A stretch of 64,000 bases of DNA from JAICUY01 sp038250515 (GTDB lineage: Bacteria > Chloroflexota > Limnocylindria > QHBO01), in assembly GCA_038250515.1 (NCBI GenBank), contig JBBSCG010000004.1:12732-76731 (forward strand). The letters run 5' to 3'. The notes below the pieces were generated by a model that saw nothing but the letters and a program-made list of their open reading frames with translations, was not told the origin of the DNA and did no database searches. This document shows, piece by piece, positions 7,560 through 15,507 of this stretch. A program made the translations under genes and the position numbers. Positions within the stretch are counted from its first letter, which is position 1. Every line of letters begins with the position of its first letter.

Positions 7560-8867
7560 CTACTGCTGGTGCGCGTACCAGACGTTGCCCGGCCCGGCGT
7601 AGCTGTTTCCCTCGCCCCACAGCGCATGCGTCTTGCCGTTGGCGTCGATGTCGATCTCGAAGTAGTCGCCATACGGCTGCAGATAGCCATCCTTGGGCGA
7701 CCTGAGCTTGTAGCTGAAGCCTGGCCGGTACGTCGAGAGCTGAGACTCAGCGCTCCAGGTGGTCCCGCCGTTGGACGACGTGCGGTAGTAGGTGTTCCAG
7801 CGGGCGTCCGGGTCATTGCCGCCGGCGTCGGACCCGTTGCGGTCATCCTGCCAGGCGATTCGCACGTCGCCGTGGCCTGTCGCCGCGATCGCCGGGAAGA
7901 GCTCATTCGCGTGCGCCGGTGCAGGCGAGACCTTCTTCGGCTCGGACCACTTGGCACCACCGTCCGTCGAGCGCGCGAAGAAGAGGTCGTTGGGCGCGTA
8001 GCGCCCACGGTTGGCATCCCACAGCGCGTACAGCTTCCCGTCGGCGTCGTTGGCGAGTGCTATCTGGCCACCCCAGTAGTCCCAGCCAGGGCAGCCGCAC
8101 ACCGGCGGCGTCTCCGAGGCGTCTACCAGGGAGGTCGTCCACGTGAGTCCACCGTCCGATGAGCTGGTGACGTACAGGTTCACCTCGCCCTTGGGCTGGC
8201 CGTAGCGCCGAACCCCGTTCCAGGCGAAATGCACGCTGCCGTCGGGGCTGACCGTTCCGCCGCTTCCCAGCGAGAGGCCGAGCTGCGACGTGTTGTTGAT
8301 CGGCCGGTGGATAGTCCACGTAGCGCCCTTGTCGTGCGAGGCCGAGACGTAGATCCTCTGGCCGGCGTGATACGACAGATAGACGTTGCCGTTGCGGGCG
8401 GCGAGGATGTCCTTGTCCGTGCCCTTCTGCAGGCTCTCCACGAGCGCCGTGGTCCACGTCTTCCCATGATTGTCGGACCGCGCGACGTACTGGCTCGACT
8501 TGTTGCCCTGCATGTACGACGCGTATAGCGTCGTGCCGTTGGCCGGATCGACCACGATCTGTGGATCATCCTGGCGGGTCGTGGCGGGTGCCAGCGGCCG
8601 CGGATCGCCCCAGGTGGCACCGCCGTCGCGCGAGATCTGCAGCTCGGTGTGCGGGCTGGGGCAACCGGGGCAGAAGGCATCCTCGCCGTAGTGGCTCCAG
8701 ACCGCGTACACGCTCCCCAGTGCATCCGTCGCGATGGCAGGTTCCCAATCGTCGCCGGCCTGGAATCCCAAGCGGGTCGGTTTGGTGAAGCTTGGAGGGG
8801 ACGCCGCTCCGAGCAGGAGGACGGCGGTGGCGAGCACGGCGGGCACGGAGAGCGTTCGGCGATTCAT
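7560..8867 (-). CDS. Secreted BNR/Asp-box repeat (sialidase-fold) protein
   Basis: This 435-residue protein has an N-terminal signal peptide (hydrophobic residues 8-23). It has at least six Asp-boxes of the form SxDxGxTW, for example SRDGGATW, SHDKGATW, SSDGGLTW and STDGGAKW, which mark a six-bladed beta-propeller. The Arg triad of true sialidases is not evident, so an enzymatic sialidase role is doubtful; binding or glycosidase-like roles remain possible. CPGC and CGCPG cysteine pairs may form disulfides. The ATG at 8867 follows a TAGAGT box (8878-8873) by 5 nt. Confidence 0.85.
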   Translation of the reverse strand: MNRRTLSVPAVLATAVLLLGAASPPSFTKPTRLGFQAGDDWEPAIATDALGSVYAVWSHYGEDAFCPGCPSPHTELQISRDGGATWGDPRPLAPATTRQDDPQIVVDPANGTTLYASYMQGNKSSQYVARSDNHGKTWTTALVESLQKGTDKDILAARNGNVYLSYHAGQRIYVSASHDKGATWTIHRPINNTSQLGLSLGSGGTVSPDGSVHFAWNGVRRYGQPKGEVNLYVTSSSDGGLTWTTSLVDASETPPVCGCPGWDYWGGQIALANDADGKLYALWDANRGRYAPNDLFFARSTDGGAKWSEPKKVSPAPAHANELFPAIAATGHGDVRIAWQDDRNGSDAGGNDPDARWNTYYRTSSNGGTTWSAESQLSTYRPGFSYKLRSPKDGYLQPYGDYFEIDIDANGKTHALWGEGNSYAGPGNVWYAHQQ

Positions 8868-8918
8868 GCCGCACTCTAGGCAGCCGCGCAGCCGGACGTC
8901 AATGCGTGCGGTTCGTCG

Positions 8919-10136
8919 CTATGCCACGAACTTCAGGACGTTGACGACGTAGAACGCGTAGGCGTGCATGGCGACCCCGAACACGATGGCTGCCCGCGCG
9001 GGCAGCGAGATGCGATCGCGCCACACCAGGCCCAGCAGGAGCAGCAGCAGCGGCATCGCGTCGAGGACGAAGCGGTATCCGAATTGGGCGAAGCCCCACG
9101 AGCCGTGCATCACGTCGGGGAGCAGCACCAGCGCGATCGCGGCGCCGAGCCCGATGGCCAGCCGTCCACGCGCGGCGACCACCCAGAACAGGAACGGGGC
9201 GGTGAAGGTCAGTGCCGTGCCGCTCCACGACGGGCGCAGGAATGGCCCCTGGTCGACCCAGTCGAAGCTCTGGAAGAAGATGGCGTACAGGTGCCGTGGA
9301 ATGTGGGTCACCGAGACGATCCCGTCGCGGAACCAGGGTTCATCGGTCACCAATCCGCTGCCGGATGGGATGCGCGCGTAGCCGAAGTCTGCGGGTGAGC
9401 CGAACCGGGCGACGTTGTAGGCCGCCACCAGCAGCGCCGGGATCGCCACACCGACCAGCACGCGGAGCTGCGCCCAGGTGGGTCGATATCCGTAGAAGCC
9501 GAGCAGCACCGGAAGCGCCAGCCCCATCGGCAGGCGGCTGGCGGCGGCCAGCCCGAGCATCAGCCCGGCGACCCACGGCCACTTCCGGCGGATCGCCAGG
9601 TTCAGCGCGACGAGCGTGAAGAAGACGCCGCACACCTGCGCGTAGTGATGCGTACCGCCCATGCCGGCGACCCACCAGTGGGTCGTGAACGCGAAGGCCA
9701 CGACAAGCCACAGCCTTGGCTTGACCGATACGCCCCAGGCCGAGAGCATCGTCCAGGCAAGCGCCACATTCGCGCCGCCGAGCAGGGACGACATCACGTT
9801 GGACGGCAGCTCGGTATTCCATGGCTGCGAGCCCATGACCGCCACGATCGGCATCAGGGTGAGCGCAGGTGCCGGTGGGAAGGGGACAAGCCAGCCGGAG
9901 CCGCCGGTGGGCACCAGCTCGAGCCAGGATCGGCCGTCGATGGTGAATCGGCCGTGGAGCAATGCGTCGGCGAGCGGCACGTAGACGTCGGTGCCGCTGC
10001 TCATTGGTCCGCTGAAGAAGTAGACGACCGCGGCGACGATCGGCAGCGCGACCGGGACCAACGCCCAGCCGCGCAGTTGGCTGATCGCCAGTGCGCGGAT
10101 GCGCGCCTGCCAGCTGCTGGCGGCGCTCGACTGCAT
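8919..10136 (-). CDS. Polytopic membrane protein, possible GT-C glycosyltransferase
   Basis: This 405-residue protein has about ten hydrophobic helices. An early periplasmic loop contains SGTDVYVPLADALLHGR, like the first loop of GT-C (Dol-P-sugar type) transferases, where an acidic residue is catalytic. No exact family is recognised. The start at 10136 follows a minus-strand TAGCGT box (10149-10144) with a 7-nt spacer. The box touches the TAG stop of the upstream minus-strand gene, so this gene probably has its own leaderless transcript. Confidence 0.72.
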   Translation of the reverse strand: MQSSAASSWQARIRALAISQLRGWALVPVALPIVAAVVYFFSGPMSSGTDVYVPLADALLHGRFTIDGRSWLELVPTGGSGWLVPFPPAPALTLMPIVAVMGSQPWNTELPSNVMSSLLGGANVALAWTMLSAWGVSVKPRLWLVVAFAFTTHWWVAGMGGTHHYAQVCGVFFTLVALNLAIRRKWPWVAGLMLGLAAASRLPMGLALPVLLGFYGYRPTWAQLRVLVGVAIPALLVAAYNVARFGSPADFGYARIPSGSGLVTDEPWFRDGIVSVTHIPRHLYAIFFQSFDWVDQGPFLRPSWSGTALTFTAPFLFWVVAARGRLAIGLGAAIALVLLPDVMHGSWGFAQFGYRFVLDAMPLLLLLLGLVWRDRISLPARAAIVFGVAMHAYAFYVVNVLKFVA

Positions 10137-10141
10137 GGCCG

Positions 10142-10687
10142 CTACGCTAGCAGGCGCCCCGCCATGATGGCGACCGCCAGGCCGATGCCGCCGGGTGCCA
10201 GCACTCGTCGAAAGCGCGACGGCAACCGGGCGAGCGGCGGTGCGATGATTGAGGCGGCCAACGCGCCCGCCAGGCCCGCCGTGGCGCCGACGAACGCGTG
10301 CGCGATGGTCGGCGAGGCGGCACCCACCTGCCGCTCGCTGGTCATGATCGCGCCGACGAAGACGCTGCCGAGCGCACCGAACAGCGCCGCGCCGAGCGTC
10401 CCGGCGAAGGCTCGCACGCGGCCGATCTGGGTGGCGCCGGTGATCACGCCGCCCAGCACCACGGCCGCCGCAATGAGCGTGCCGGGCAGGAGATCGCCGC
10501 TGTCGCGTGGCGGTGCTATCCAGAACCCGAGCAGCGCCACAATGGGTGCGGCGAGCATGCCGACCGCCGCGACCCAGGTGAGCGGCCGGGTCCAGTCCTC
10601 CGGATCCTCGGGCGGTACGACCGTACCCAGCCGCACGCTGATCGGGACGCCGTCGTCGTTATCGGGTGGCATGGCTGCCTCGGCCAT
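10142..10687 (-). CDS. Conserved membrane protein of unknown function
   Basis: This protein of about 181 residues has a hydrophilic N terminus and four hydrophobic segments. The start at 10687 (MAEAAMPPD) is chosen because its ATG shares one base with the stop of the upstream ligase gene (TAATG), a coupling arrangement; the longer frame would run far into that gene. Cotranscription with the CysRS/MshC-family gene is likely. Function unknown. Confidence 0.75.
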   Translation of the reverse strand: MAEAAMPPDNDDGVPISVRLGTVVPPEDPEDWTRPLTWVAAVGMLAAPIVALLGFWIAPPRDSGDLLPGTLIAAAVVLGGVITGATQIGRVRAFAGTLGAALFGALGSVFVGAIMTSERQVGAASPTIAHAFVGATAGLAGALAASIIAPPLARLPSRFRRVLAPGGIGLAVAIMAGRLLA

Positions 10688-11964
10688 TACGCCAGCATCG
10701 CCTCGTGCTTCTCGCGCACGCTTGGAACGGTGGCCAGGCGCAGGCCAAGGATCCGCGCACCGAGCTCGCGCACCATCCATCCACCCTCGACGCGCAGCCG
10801 TCGGTCATCGGTCTGCTCGCAGATGGCGGCCAGCGCGTGCAGCTCGGCCAGCGCGGCCGGCGTGTTCAGGTCGTCATCCATGGCCGCCAGGAAGCGCGCG
10901 CGATGCTCGGCCACGACCGGATGCAGAGCCGCGGGATCGGCCAGTGCCGGGGCGAGCGGCTCGAGCTGCTCGGCTGAGTGACAGGCATGGCGCAACCGAG
11001 CGGCTGCCAGTACCGAGGCATCGAGGTCACCCTCGTCGAAATGGAGCTCGGAGCGGTAGTGGTGCGACACCAGGTAGTGGCGGATGGCGTCCCCGGGATA
11101 CGAGGCCAGCAGGTCGCGCACCAGCACGAGGTTGCCGAGCGACTTGCTCATCTTGTCGCCCTCGTAGCTGAGCATGCCGGCGTGCATCCAGTAGCTGACG
11201 AATGGCCGTTCGCCGGTCGCTCCCTCGCTCTGGGCGATCTCGGACTCGTGGTGCGGAAAGATCAGGTCGGAGCCGCCGCCGTGGATCTCGAAGCGCTCAC
11301 CGAGGTAGGTCATGCTCATCGTCGAACACTCGATATGCCAGCCAGGTCGCCCGGCACCCCAGGGCGACGGCCATGACGGCTCGTCAGGCGCGGACGGCTG
11401 CCACAGCACGAAGTCGAGGGGATGGCGCTTGCCGGGCATGTCCGGTACGTTGCCGCGCTCGTTGGCGATCGGCAGCATCGCCTCGCGCGCCAGCTTCGAC
11501 AGCTCACCGTAGTGGCGATCGCTGTCGATGCTGAAGTAGACGCGTCCCTCGGCGACGTAGGCATGGCCCCGGTCGAGCAGCAGCCCGATCAACGCCTGCA
11601 TCTCCGGAATGTGCTGCGTGGCGCGTGGGTATCGGTCCGGTGGCAGCCAGTTGAGCGCGGCCATCTCGGTCAGGAAGGTGGTGACGTGCCGGTTGCCGAG
11701 CGCCACGTAGTCCTCGCCGAGCTCGCGCGCCCTGCGCAGCAGGTCGTCGTCGACATCGGTCAGGTTCTGGACGTAGCGCACGTCGTGCCCGAGGTATTCG
11801 AGATACCGATGCAGGACGTCGAAGCTGACGTAGGTGAACGCGTGCCCCAGGTGACCGGTGTCGTATGGCGTCACGCCGCAGACGTACATGCCCACGGGCT
11901 CGCCGTGGATCGGCTCGAAGCGGACGACCTCGTCGCGGAGGGCGTCGTGGAGGCACAGTGTCAC
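10687..11964 (-). CDS. Cysteinyl-tRNA synthetase / MshC family cysteine ligase
   Basis: This class I cysteine-activating enzyme has 425 residues. It shows Zn-site Cys in YVCG, GHLGHA as the HIGH-like motif, WHIECS, the Zn-site FPHHESEIAQSE and the KMSKS loop DKMSKSLGN. The N-terminal run CGVTPYDTGHLGHAFTY is closer to mycothiol ligase MshC (CGxTPYDxxHxGHA) than to CysRS (CGPTVYD..HIGNAR), whereas HHESEIAQSE is CysRS-like. Only about 50 residues follow AAMDDDLNTP, where E. coli CysRS has about 110, so much of the anticodon-binding region is missing. Start GTG 11964 follows TAGAAT (11977-11972) by 7 nt. Either function is possible. Confidence 0.85.
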   Translation of the reverse strand: MTLCLHDALRDEVVRFEPIHGEPVGMYVCGVTPYDTGHLGHAFTYVSFDVLHRYLEYLGHDVRYVQNLTDVDDDLLRRARELGEDYVALGNRHVTTFLTEMAALNWLPPDRYPRATQHIPEMQALIGLLLDRGHAYVAEGRVYFSIDSDRHYGELSKLAREAMLPIANERGNVPDMPGKRHPLDFVLWQPSAPDEPSWPSPWGAGRPGWHIECSTMSMTYLGERFEIHGGGSDLIFPHHESEIAQSEGATGERPFVSYWMHAGMLSYEGDKMSKSLGNLVLVRDLLASYPGDAIRHYLVSHHYRSELHFDEGDLDASVLAAARLRHACHSAEQLEPLAPALADPAALHPVVAEHRARFLAAMDDDLNTPAALAELHALAAICEQTDDRRLRVEGGWMVRELGARILGLRLATVPSVREKHEAMLA

Positions 11965-12018
11965 GCTATGGATTCTAGAGCGGGTCGCTTTGGCGTGGGG
12001 ACAGTGGACAAGCGGCCG

Positions 12019-12024
12019 TACAAT
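12019..12024 (+). promoter_or_regulatory. -10 box of the 34-residue microprotein gene
   Basis: TACAAT ends 8 nt before the ATG at 12033, as in the other leaderless genes of the window. No convincing -35 is seen at 16-18 bp. Confidence 0.5.
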
Positions 12025-12032
12025 TCGCCGCG

Positions 12033-12137
12033 ATGGAAGTCCTGCGCTGGTTTGCCGTCTTCGTCGTTGCCATCCTGCTCATGGTGGCGGGCATCTTCTG
12101 GCTGATGGGCCGTCCGCTGCCGATTCCGCACTTCTAG
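12033..12137 (+). CDS. 34-residue single-pass membrane microprotein
   Basis: A short plus-strand frame lies in the gap between two minus-strand genes. It begins MEVLRWFAVFVVAILLMVAG, one transmembrane helix, and ends GRPLPIPHF before TAG. A TACAAT -10 box 8 nt before the ATG gives it its own leaderless promoter, the main reason to believe it. The Arg near the start and Arg after the helix leave orientation open. Function unknown. Confidence 0.6.
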   Translation: MEVLRWFAVFVVAILLMVAGIFWLMGRPLPIPHF

Positions 12138-12142
12138 CGCCC

Positions 12143-12601
12143 CTACCAGAGCGCCGGTTTGGTGCTCATCAGGAAGCCGATGGCGCCGGTCGCCGCGGCC
12201 ATGCCGTACGCCACATAGCGCTGCCGCCTGGCTCGACGCTCCCAGCTCGCGGCGTCCGTCGGAGTCTGGCCCGGCCGGATGAGGCGTCGCAGGTTTGGCC
12301 GTGAGACGAAGGCCGCGACCAGCAGGTTTGCGGCGTACAGGCTCAGCGCGACGAGCATCCACGGTTGGCTCAGTAGACCGATTCCCAGCGTCAGCAGCAG
12401 CGCGATCCCGGTCACGGCCAACCCCAGCCCGATGAGCAGCGTCGGTCCGCCCTGCATGCGCATCAGCAGCCGCGCCCGCGTTCCCGGCTCCTCGCCGGCC
12501 GGTCTGCGGCGCAGCAGGAATGGCACGATGGCGCTCGGCGCGAGGAGCGCCATCGCCAGGCAGATGTGGGCGATGAGCAGGATCGGAAACCAAGCCGGCA
12601 T
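12143..12601 (-). CDS. Four-helix integral membrane protein
   Basis: This 152-residue protein has four hydrophobic segments: near residues 5-28, 50-75, 80-97 and 128-145. The QGGPTLLIGLGLAVTG and QPWMLVALSLYAAN stretches resemble small DUF2269-like bacterial membrane proteins; this resemblance is from memory and tentative. A TAGCAT box about 10 nt before the ATG on the minus strand suggests a very short leader. Confidence 0.7.
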   Translation of the reverse strand: MPAWFPILLIAHICLAMALLAPSAIVPFLLRRRPAGEEPGTRARLLMRMQGGPTLLIGLGLAVTGIALLLTLGIGLLSQPWMLVALSLYAANLLVAAFVSRPNLRRLIRPGQTPTDAASWERRARRQRYVAYGMAAATGAIGFLMSTKPALW

Positions 12602-12625
12602 GTTGGGCCGGATGCTAATGCATGG

Positions 12626-12973
12626 TCACGTTCGGCGATTCGGCTTCTTCATGACGCCGACTCGCTTCAGAACGGCCGGGATGTTGACCGACCAGCCGAC
12701 CCCGATCGGTTTGTCGGTGAAGATGCGGTTGCTGCTGGTGTTCCAGTAGCTGTCGCGAATGCGTTTGAAGCTCGGCAGGCGGAAGTCGTAGGGCACGAAG
12801 CCGATGAGCTTGCCCTCCCAGGTCCGCTCCGCCGGCGCCTTGCGCATCTCCCTGTAGATCGCGCCGGCCACGGCGGCCATCACGGCGGTGCGAATCAGCC
12901 AGCCGAAAGCGCTCAGCTCTTCGCCGACCGTGCCAGCGGTATCGGAAATGTCATCGCGGACTCGTTCGATCAT
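12626..12973 (-). CDS. Small conserved protein, DUF5808-like
   Basis: This protein of about 115 residues has one modest hydrophobic stretch (GWLIRTAVMAAVAGAIY). Its C terminus includes the pattern RDSYWN...IFTDKPIGVGWSVN, similar to small proteins of Chloroflexi and Actinobacteria (DUF5808-like; recognition tentative). The start at 12973 (MIERVRDD) is preferred over upstream starts because AGGAGG lies just before it. Function unknown. Confidence 0.72.
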   Translation of the reverse strand: MIERVRDDISDTAGTVGEELSAFGWLIRTAVMAAVAGAIYREMRKAPAERTWEGKLIGFVPYDFRLPSFKRIRDSYWNTSSNRIFTDKPIGVGWSVNIPAVLKRVGVMKKPNRRT

Positions 12974-13027
12974 GTGGCTCCTCCTCTTGCTGGTGCCTGA
13001 TCGCAAGCGCCGTGCCGCTCATGCGAC

Positions 13028-14248
13028 TCAGCTTGTCGGCAGCAGCGAGAGAAGTATGGCCGCATGGCCGCGGATGAGCTGGTTCCTCAGCTCGTCGGCG
13101 AGCTGGTCGAGCGTCGCGGCGAAGAGTACGTGGAAGCTGACCAGGCGCAGGTCGCCTCGAGGCGCCGCAAGATTTTCACCGCTCATCTCCATGTCCGCGC
13201 CCTCCGGGATCCGCTGCATGAATCTCGGCCTGGTGCTCGGCTGCGGGCCCGGCTCGGGCGTTGTCACGGCTGCCGCCAGCGGTTGTGGTGCGACGACGAT
13301 GGGCTTTGGCTGGGGAGGTGGAGGCGGCGGTGGAGCTGCGACGCCCACCACCCCGGACTGCCCGCCGCCCGGTAGCTCGGTGACCGGTGACGCGCGCGGC
13401 GCGGGCGTGGACGTCCGAGTCGGCGTCGGCGTCGGCGTCGGAATCGGCTTCGGGCTCGCGGTGGCAATTGGCGTCGGCTTCGGCGTCGCCGCGGGGCTGC
13501 CGGATGGGCCTGTCGGCCCGGGAGTCGGGGTGGCCGTCGGAGCCGGCGTCGGAGCGGGCGTGGACCTGGCCGTCGGTACCGGCGTCGGAGCCGGCGTCGG
13601 CGAAGGAGTGGATGGAGGCGGTGCCGCCGGAGGCGCATCGGTCACGGTGATGCCGGCGTAGTAGATGGCCATGATCTGTGCCGCCGATTTCCCGTTGAGG
13701 CCGCAGGCCTGGGTGCCCCACTGGTACATCTTCCAGCCGTTCGCGTTTGCGCCACAGGCCTCGTAGGCCGATCCGGCGTTGTAGTACGTCGGAAAGATCC
13801 TGCCGTTCTTCAGCGCGAGCGTCGACCAGGTCGAATCGACGGCCGCTGCGGCGCTCGGCCAGGTCGCCCGGGACGGGTCATAGACCTGGTCGCGCGTTGT
13901 GTCGAACACGTCGAAACACTGGCCACTGCCGTCGGCCACGTAGCCGCGCCAGTGCAGCACCTGGTACCAGGCGTAGTTCTTGATGGCCAGCGCGCCCGAT
14001 CGCAGCGATTCGGTCGTCCAGGAACCGATCCACTCGCGTGAGAGGACGTTCTTGACGTAGACCTTGAAGTTGACGGTGTCGACCGCGCCTGACGCCGCGC
14101 GAAAGACCCGGATGCTGGCTGGCGGTTGTGCCTCGGACGTCCAGTTGCTGCACGAGGCGGCCGCGACCGGGGCGGTGAGGCCCGGGAAGGCACCGAATGA
14201 GGCGACGAGCACGGCCAGCAGCAGGGCCGTCGCGGTGCGTCGTGGCAT
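13028..14248 (-). CDS. SpoIID/LytB-domain secreted protein with Pro/Thr-rich stalk
   Basis: This 406-residue protein starts with a signal peptide. Residues 45-205 match the SpoIID/LytB (amidase-enhancer) domain: VKNVLSREWIGSW, ESLRSGALAIKNYAWY, TTRDQVYDP, TYYNAGS and YQWGTQACGLNGKSA. SpoIID proteins act on peptidoglycan as lytic transglycosylases or amidase enhancers. Residues 210-330 are a low-complexity TPTPAP stalk and a proline run, then a C-terminal region with one weakly hydrophobic segment. The stalk suggests a wall-spanning or surface-exposed arrangement. A TACGGT box lies 8 nt before the ATG. Confidence 0.84.
   Translation of the reverse strand: MPRRTATALLLAVLVASFGAFPGLTAPVAAASCSNWTSEAQPPASIRVFRAASGAVDTVNFKVYVKNVLSREWIGSWTTESLRSGALAIKNYAWYQVLHWRGYVADGSGQCFDVFDTTRDQVYDPSRATWPSAAAAVDSTWSTLALKNGRIFPTYYNAGSAYEACGANANGWKMYQWGTQACGLNGKSAAQIMAIYYAGITVTDAPPAAPPPSTPSPTPAPTPVPTARSTPAPTPAPTATPTPGPTGPSGSPAATPKPTPIATASPKPIPTPTPTPTRTSTPAPRASPVTELPGGGQSGVVGVAAPPPPPPPQPKPIVVAPQPLAAAVTTPEPGPQPSTRPRFMQRIPEGADMEMSGENLAAPRGDLRLVSFHVLFAATLDQLADELRNQLIRGHAAILLSLLPTS
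13390..13650 (-). repeat. Low-complexity Pro/Thr/Ala-coding repeat
   Basis: This region inside the SpoIID gene encodes tandem TPxPxP units. Read on the plus strand it gives a spurious Gly-Val-rich frame. It is a likely site of replication slippage or length variation. Confidence 0.6.
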
Positions 14249-14310
14249 GGGCGGGCACCGTAGCAGCGCACCTCACCACACCGCACCCCAACGAAAGTAC
14301 CGTTCGCCGG

Positions 14311-15180
14311 TCAGGCCCAGCGGTGCACGCGCTCGCGGATGCGGGTGAAGCCGAGCTCCTCGCACAGGCCGATGAAGTCCTCGCGCGGCACTCCGCGCCA
14401 CTCCAGGTCGGCCAGGCTGGTGGTACCGATGTCGGAATCGGTGCTCAGCATGGCCAGCCGCCGGTAGAGCAGCGCCTCCTCGCGCTGCTCGTCGAGGGTC
14501 GCGGCCAGGCGGCTGGCGTTGCGCAGCGGTAGATCCCAGTCGAGGGCGCTCGCCGGAATGGCCTCGAGATGCCCCCAGCGCGCCAGCACGCTGGCGGCCG
14601 ATTTGGCTCCCCAGCCGGGGAGGCCGGGGAATCCGTCGGCGGCATCGCCGACCAGGGCGAGGTAGTCGGGGATGCTCAGCGGCGGGACGCCCCACTTCTC
14701 GATCACGCCCGCTTCGGTGTAGGTGCGGTTGCGGATCCGATCGCGCAGCACGACCTGCTCGTCGCGAACACATTGCGCCAGATCCTTGTCGACGGAGCAG
14801 ATGACGACCTGCTCGGGGTCGTCGCCGAAGCGAGCGACGGCAGTCGCGATGGCGTCGTCGGCCTCGTCGGCGACCATCGGCCAGACGGTGATGCCGATCG
14901 TCCGCAATGCCCGCTCCGCGTCGTTGAACTGGACGAGGAGCTCCGGCGGCACGCCGGCATCGGTCTTGTAGCCGGGATAGACATCGTTGCGCCACGAGGC
15001 GATGACGTGGTCAGTTGCGGCAGCGATATGGGTCACGTCAGGCTCGCGCAGCAGCGACAGCATCGAGTCGAGCAGCCCGTGAATGGCATTCACCGGTCGG
15101 CCGTCCGGCGCGTTCTCGGGTGGGCGCGAAAAGTGGGCGCGGAACAGCTCGAAGGTCGCGTCGACGAGGTGGAGCTTCAT
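14311..15180 (-). CDS. 5'-3' exonuclease (flap endonuclease, Pol I N-domain type)
   Basis: This is a free-standing 289-residue homologue of the Pol I 5'-nuclease domain. It carries the metal-binding acidic residues in LVDATFELFRA, EADDAIATA, SVDKDLAQ and GDAADGFPG, and the helix-hairpin-helix GLPGWGAKSA. Such enzymes remove RNA primers or flaps. The start at 15180 (MKLHLVDA) fits the family; the frame upstream is unrelated. A TATCCT box about 10 nt upstream (15196-15191) suggests a very short leader. Confidence 0.9.
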   Translation of the reverse strand: MKLHLVDATFELFRAHFSRPPENAPDGRPVNAIHGLLDSMLSLLREPDVTHIAAATDHVIASWRNDVYPGYKTDAGVPPELLVQFNDAERALRTIGITVWPMVADEADDAIATAVARFGDDPEQVVICSVDKDLAQCVRDEQVVLRDRIRNRTYTEAGVIEKWGVPPLSIPDYLALVGDAADGFPGLPGWGAKSAASVLARWGHLEAIPASALDWDLPLRNASRLAATLDEQREEALLYRRLAMLSTDSDIGTTSLADLEWRGVPREDFIGLCEELGFTRIRERVHRWA

Positions 15181-15507
15181 TGGTCTGGGCAGGATAGGCG
15201 GGGACGCGGGCATGGGCCATGCTTTGACGCACGGTGTGTCATCATCGAAGCTGCGCATTGCCCTCCTGGTGGCACCGATGATTCCCGCCCCGCCGCCGCC
15301 CTACGCCGGGACGGAGCGCGTGGTACGAGGCGCTGTACCGAAGGCTCGTGGACGAGCGCGGGTGAGGCCGATTCAGTAAGCCGCCAGTAAGTGGCTGGTA
15401 ATGGGTGGTGTGGCACGATCGCCTCGCGGGGGAGCGGCGCGGGCGCGTGCCCTGCGATTCTCTCGGCGGCGGCCCACTGGCGCGCCGGGAACCGCGCCGT
15501 TCCCCTG
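15181..15507. other. Intergenic region of 327 bp without a convincing gene
   Basis: This stretch lies between the mutase stop and the exonuclease start, both minus-strand. It contains the exonuclease -10 (TATCCT, 15191-15196) and near-repeats of cagtaag at 15376-15391. I see no supported coding frame, tRNA or U-tailed terminator hairpin. Confidence 0.5.

Noticed and set aside
9645..11171. 508-codon plus-strand open frame
   Set aside because: It crosses three minus-strand genes with clear starts and motifs; low-complexity Arg/Pro-rich translation.
12888..13661. Gly-Val repeat protein on the plus strand
   Set aside because: It is the reverse complement of the TPTPAP-coding stalk of the SpoIID protein and lacks a signal for initiation.
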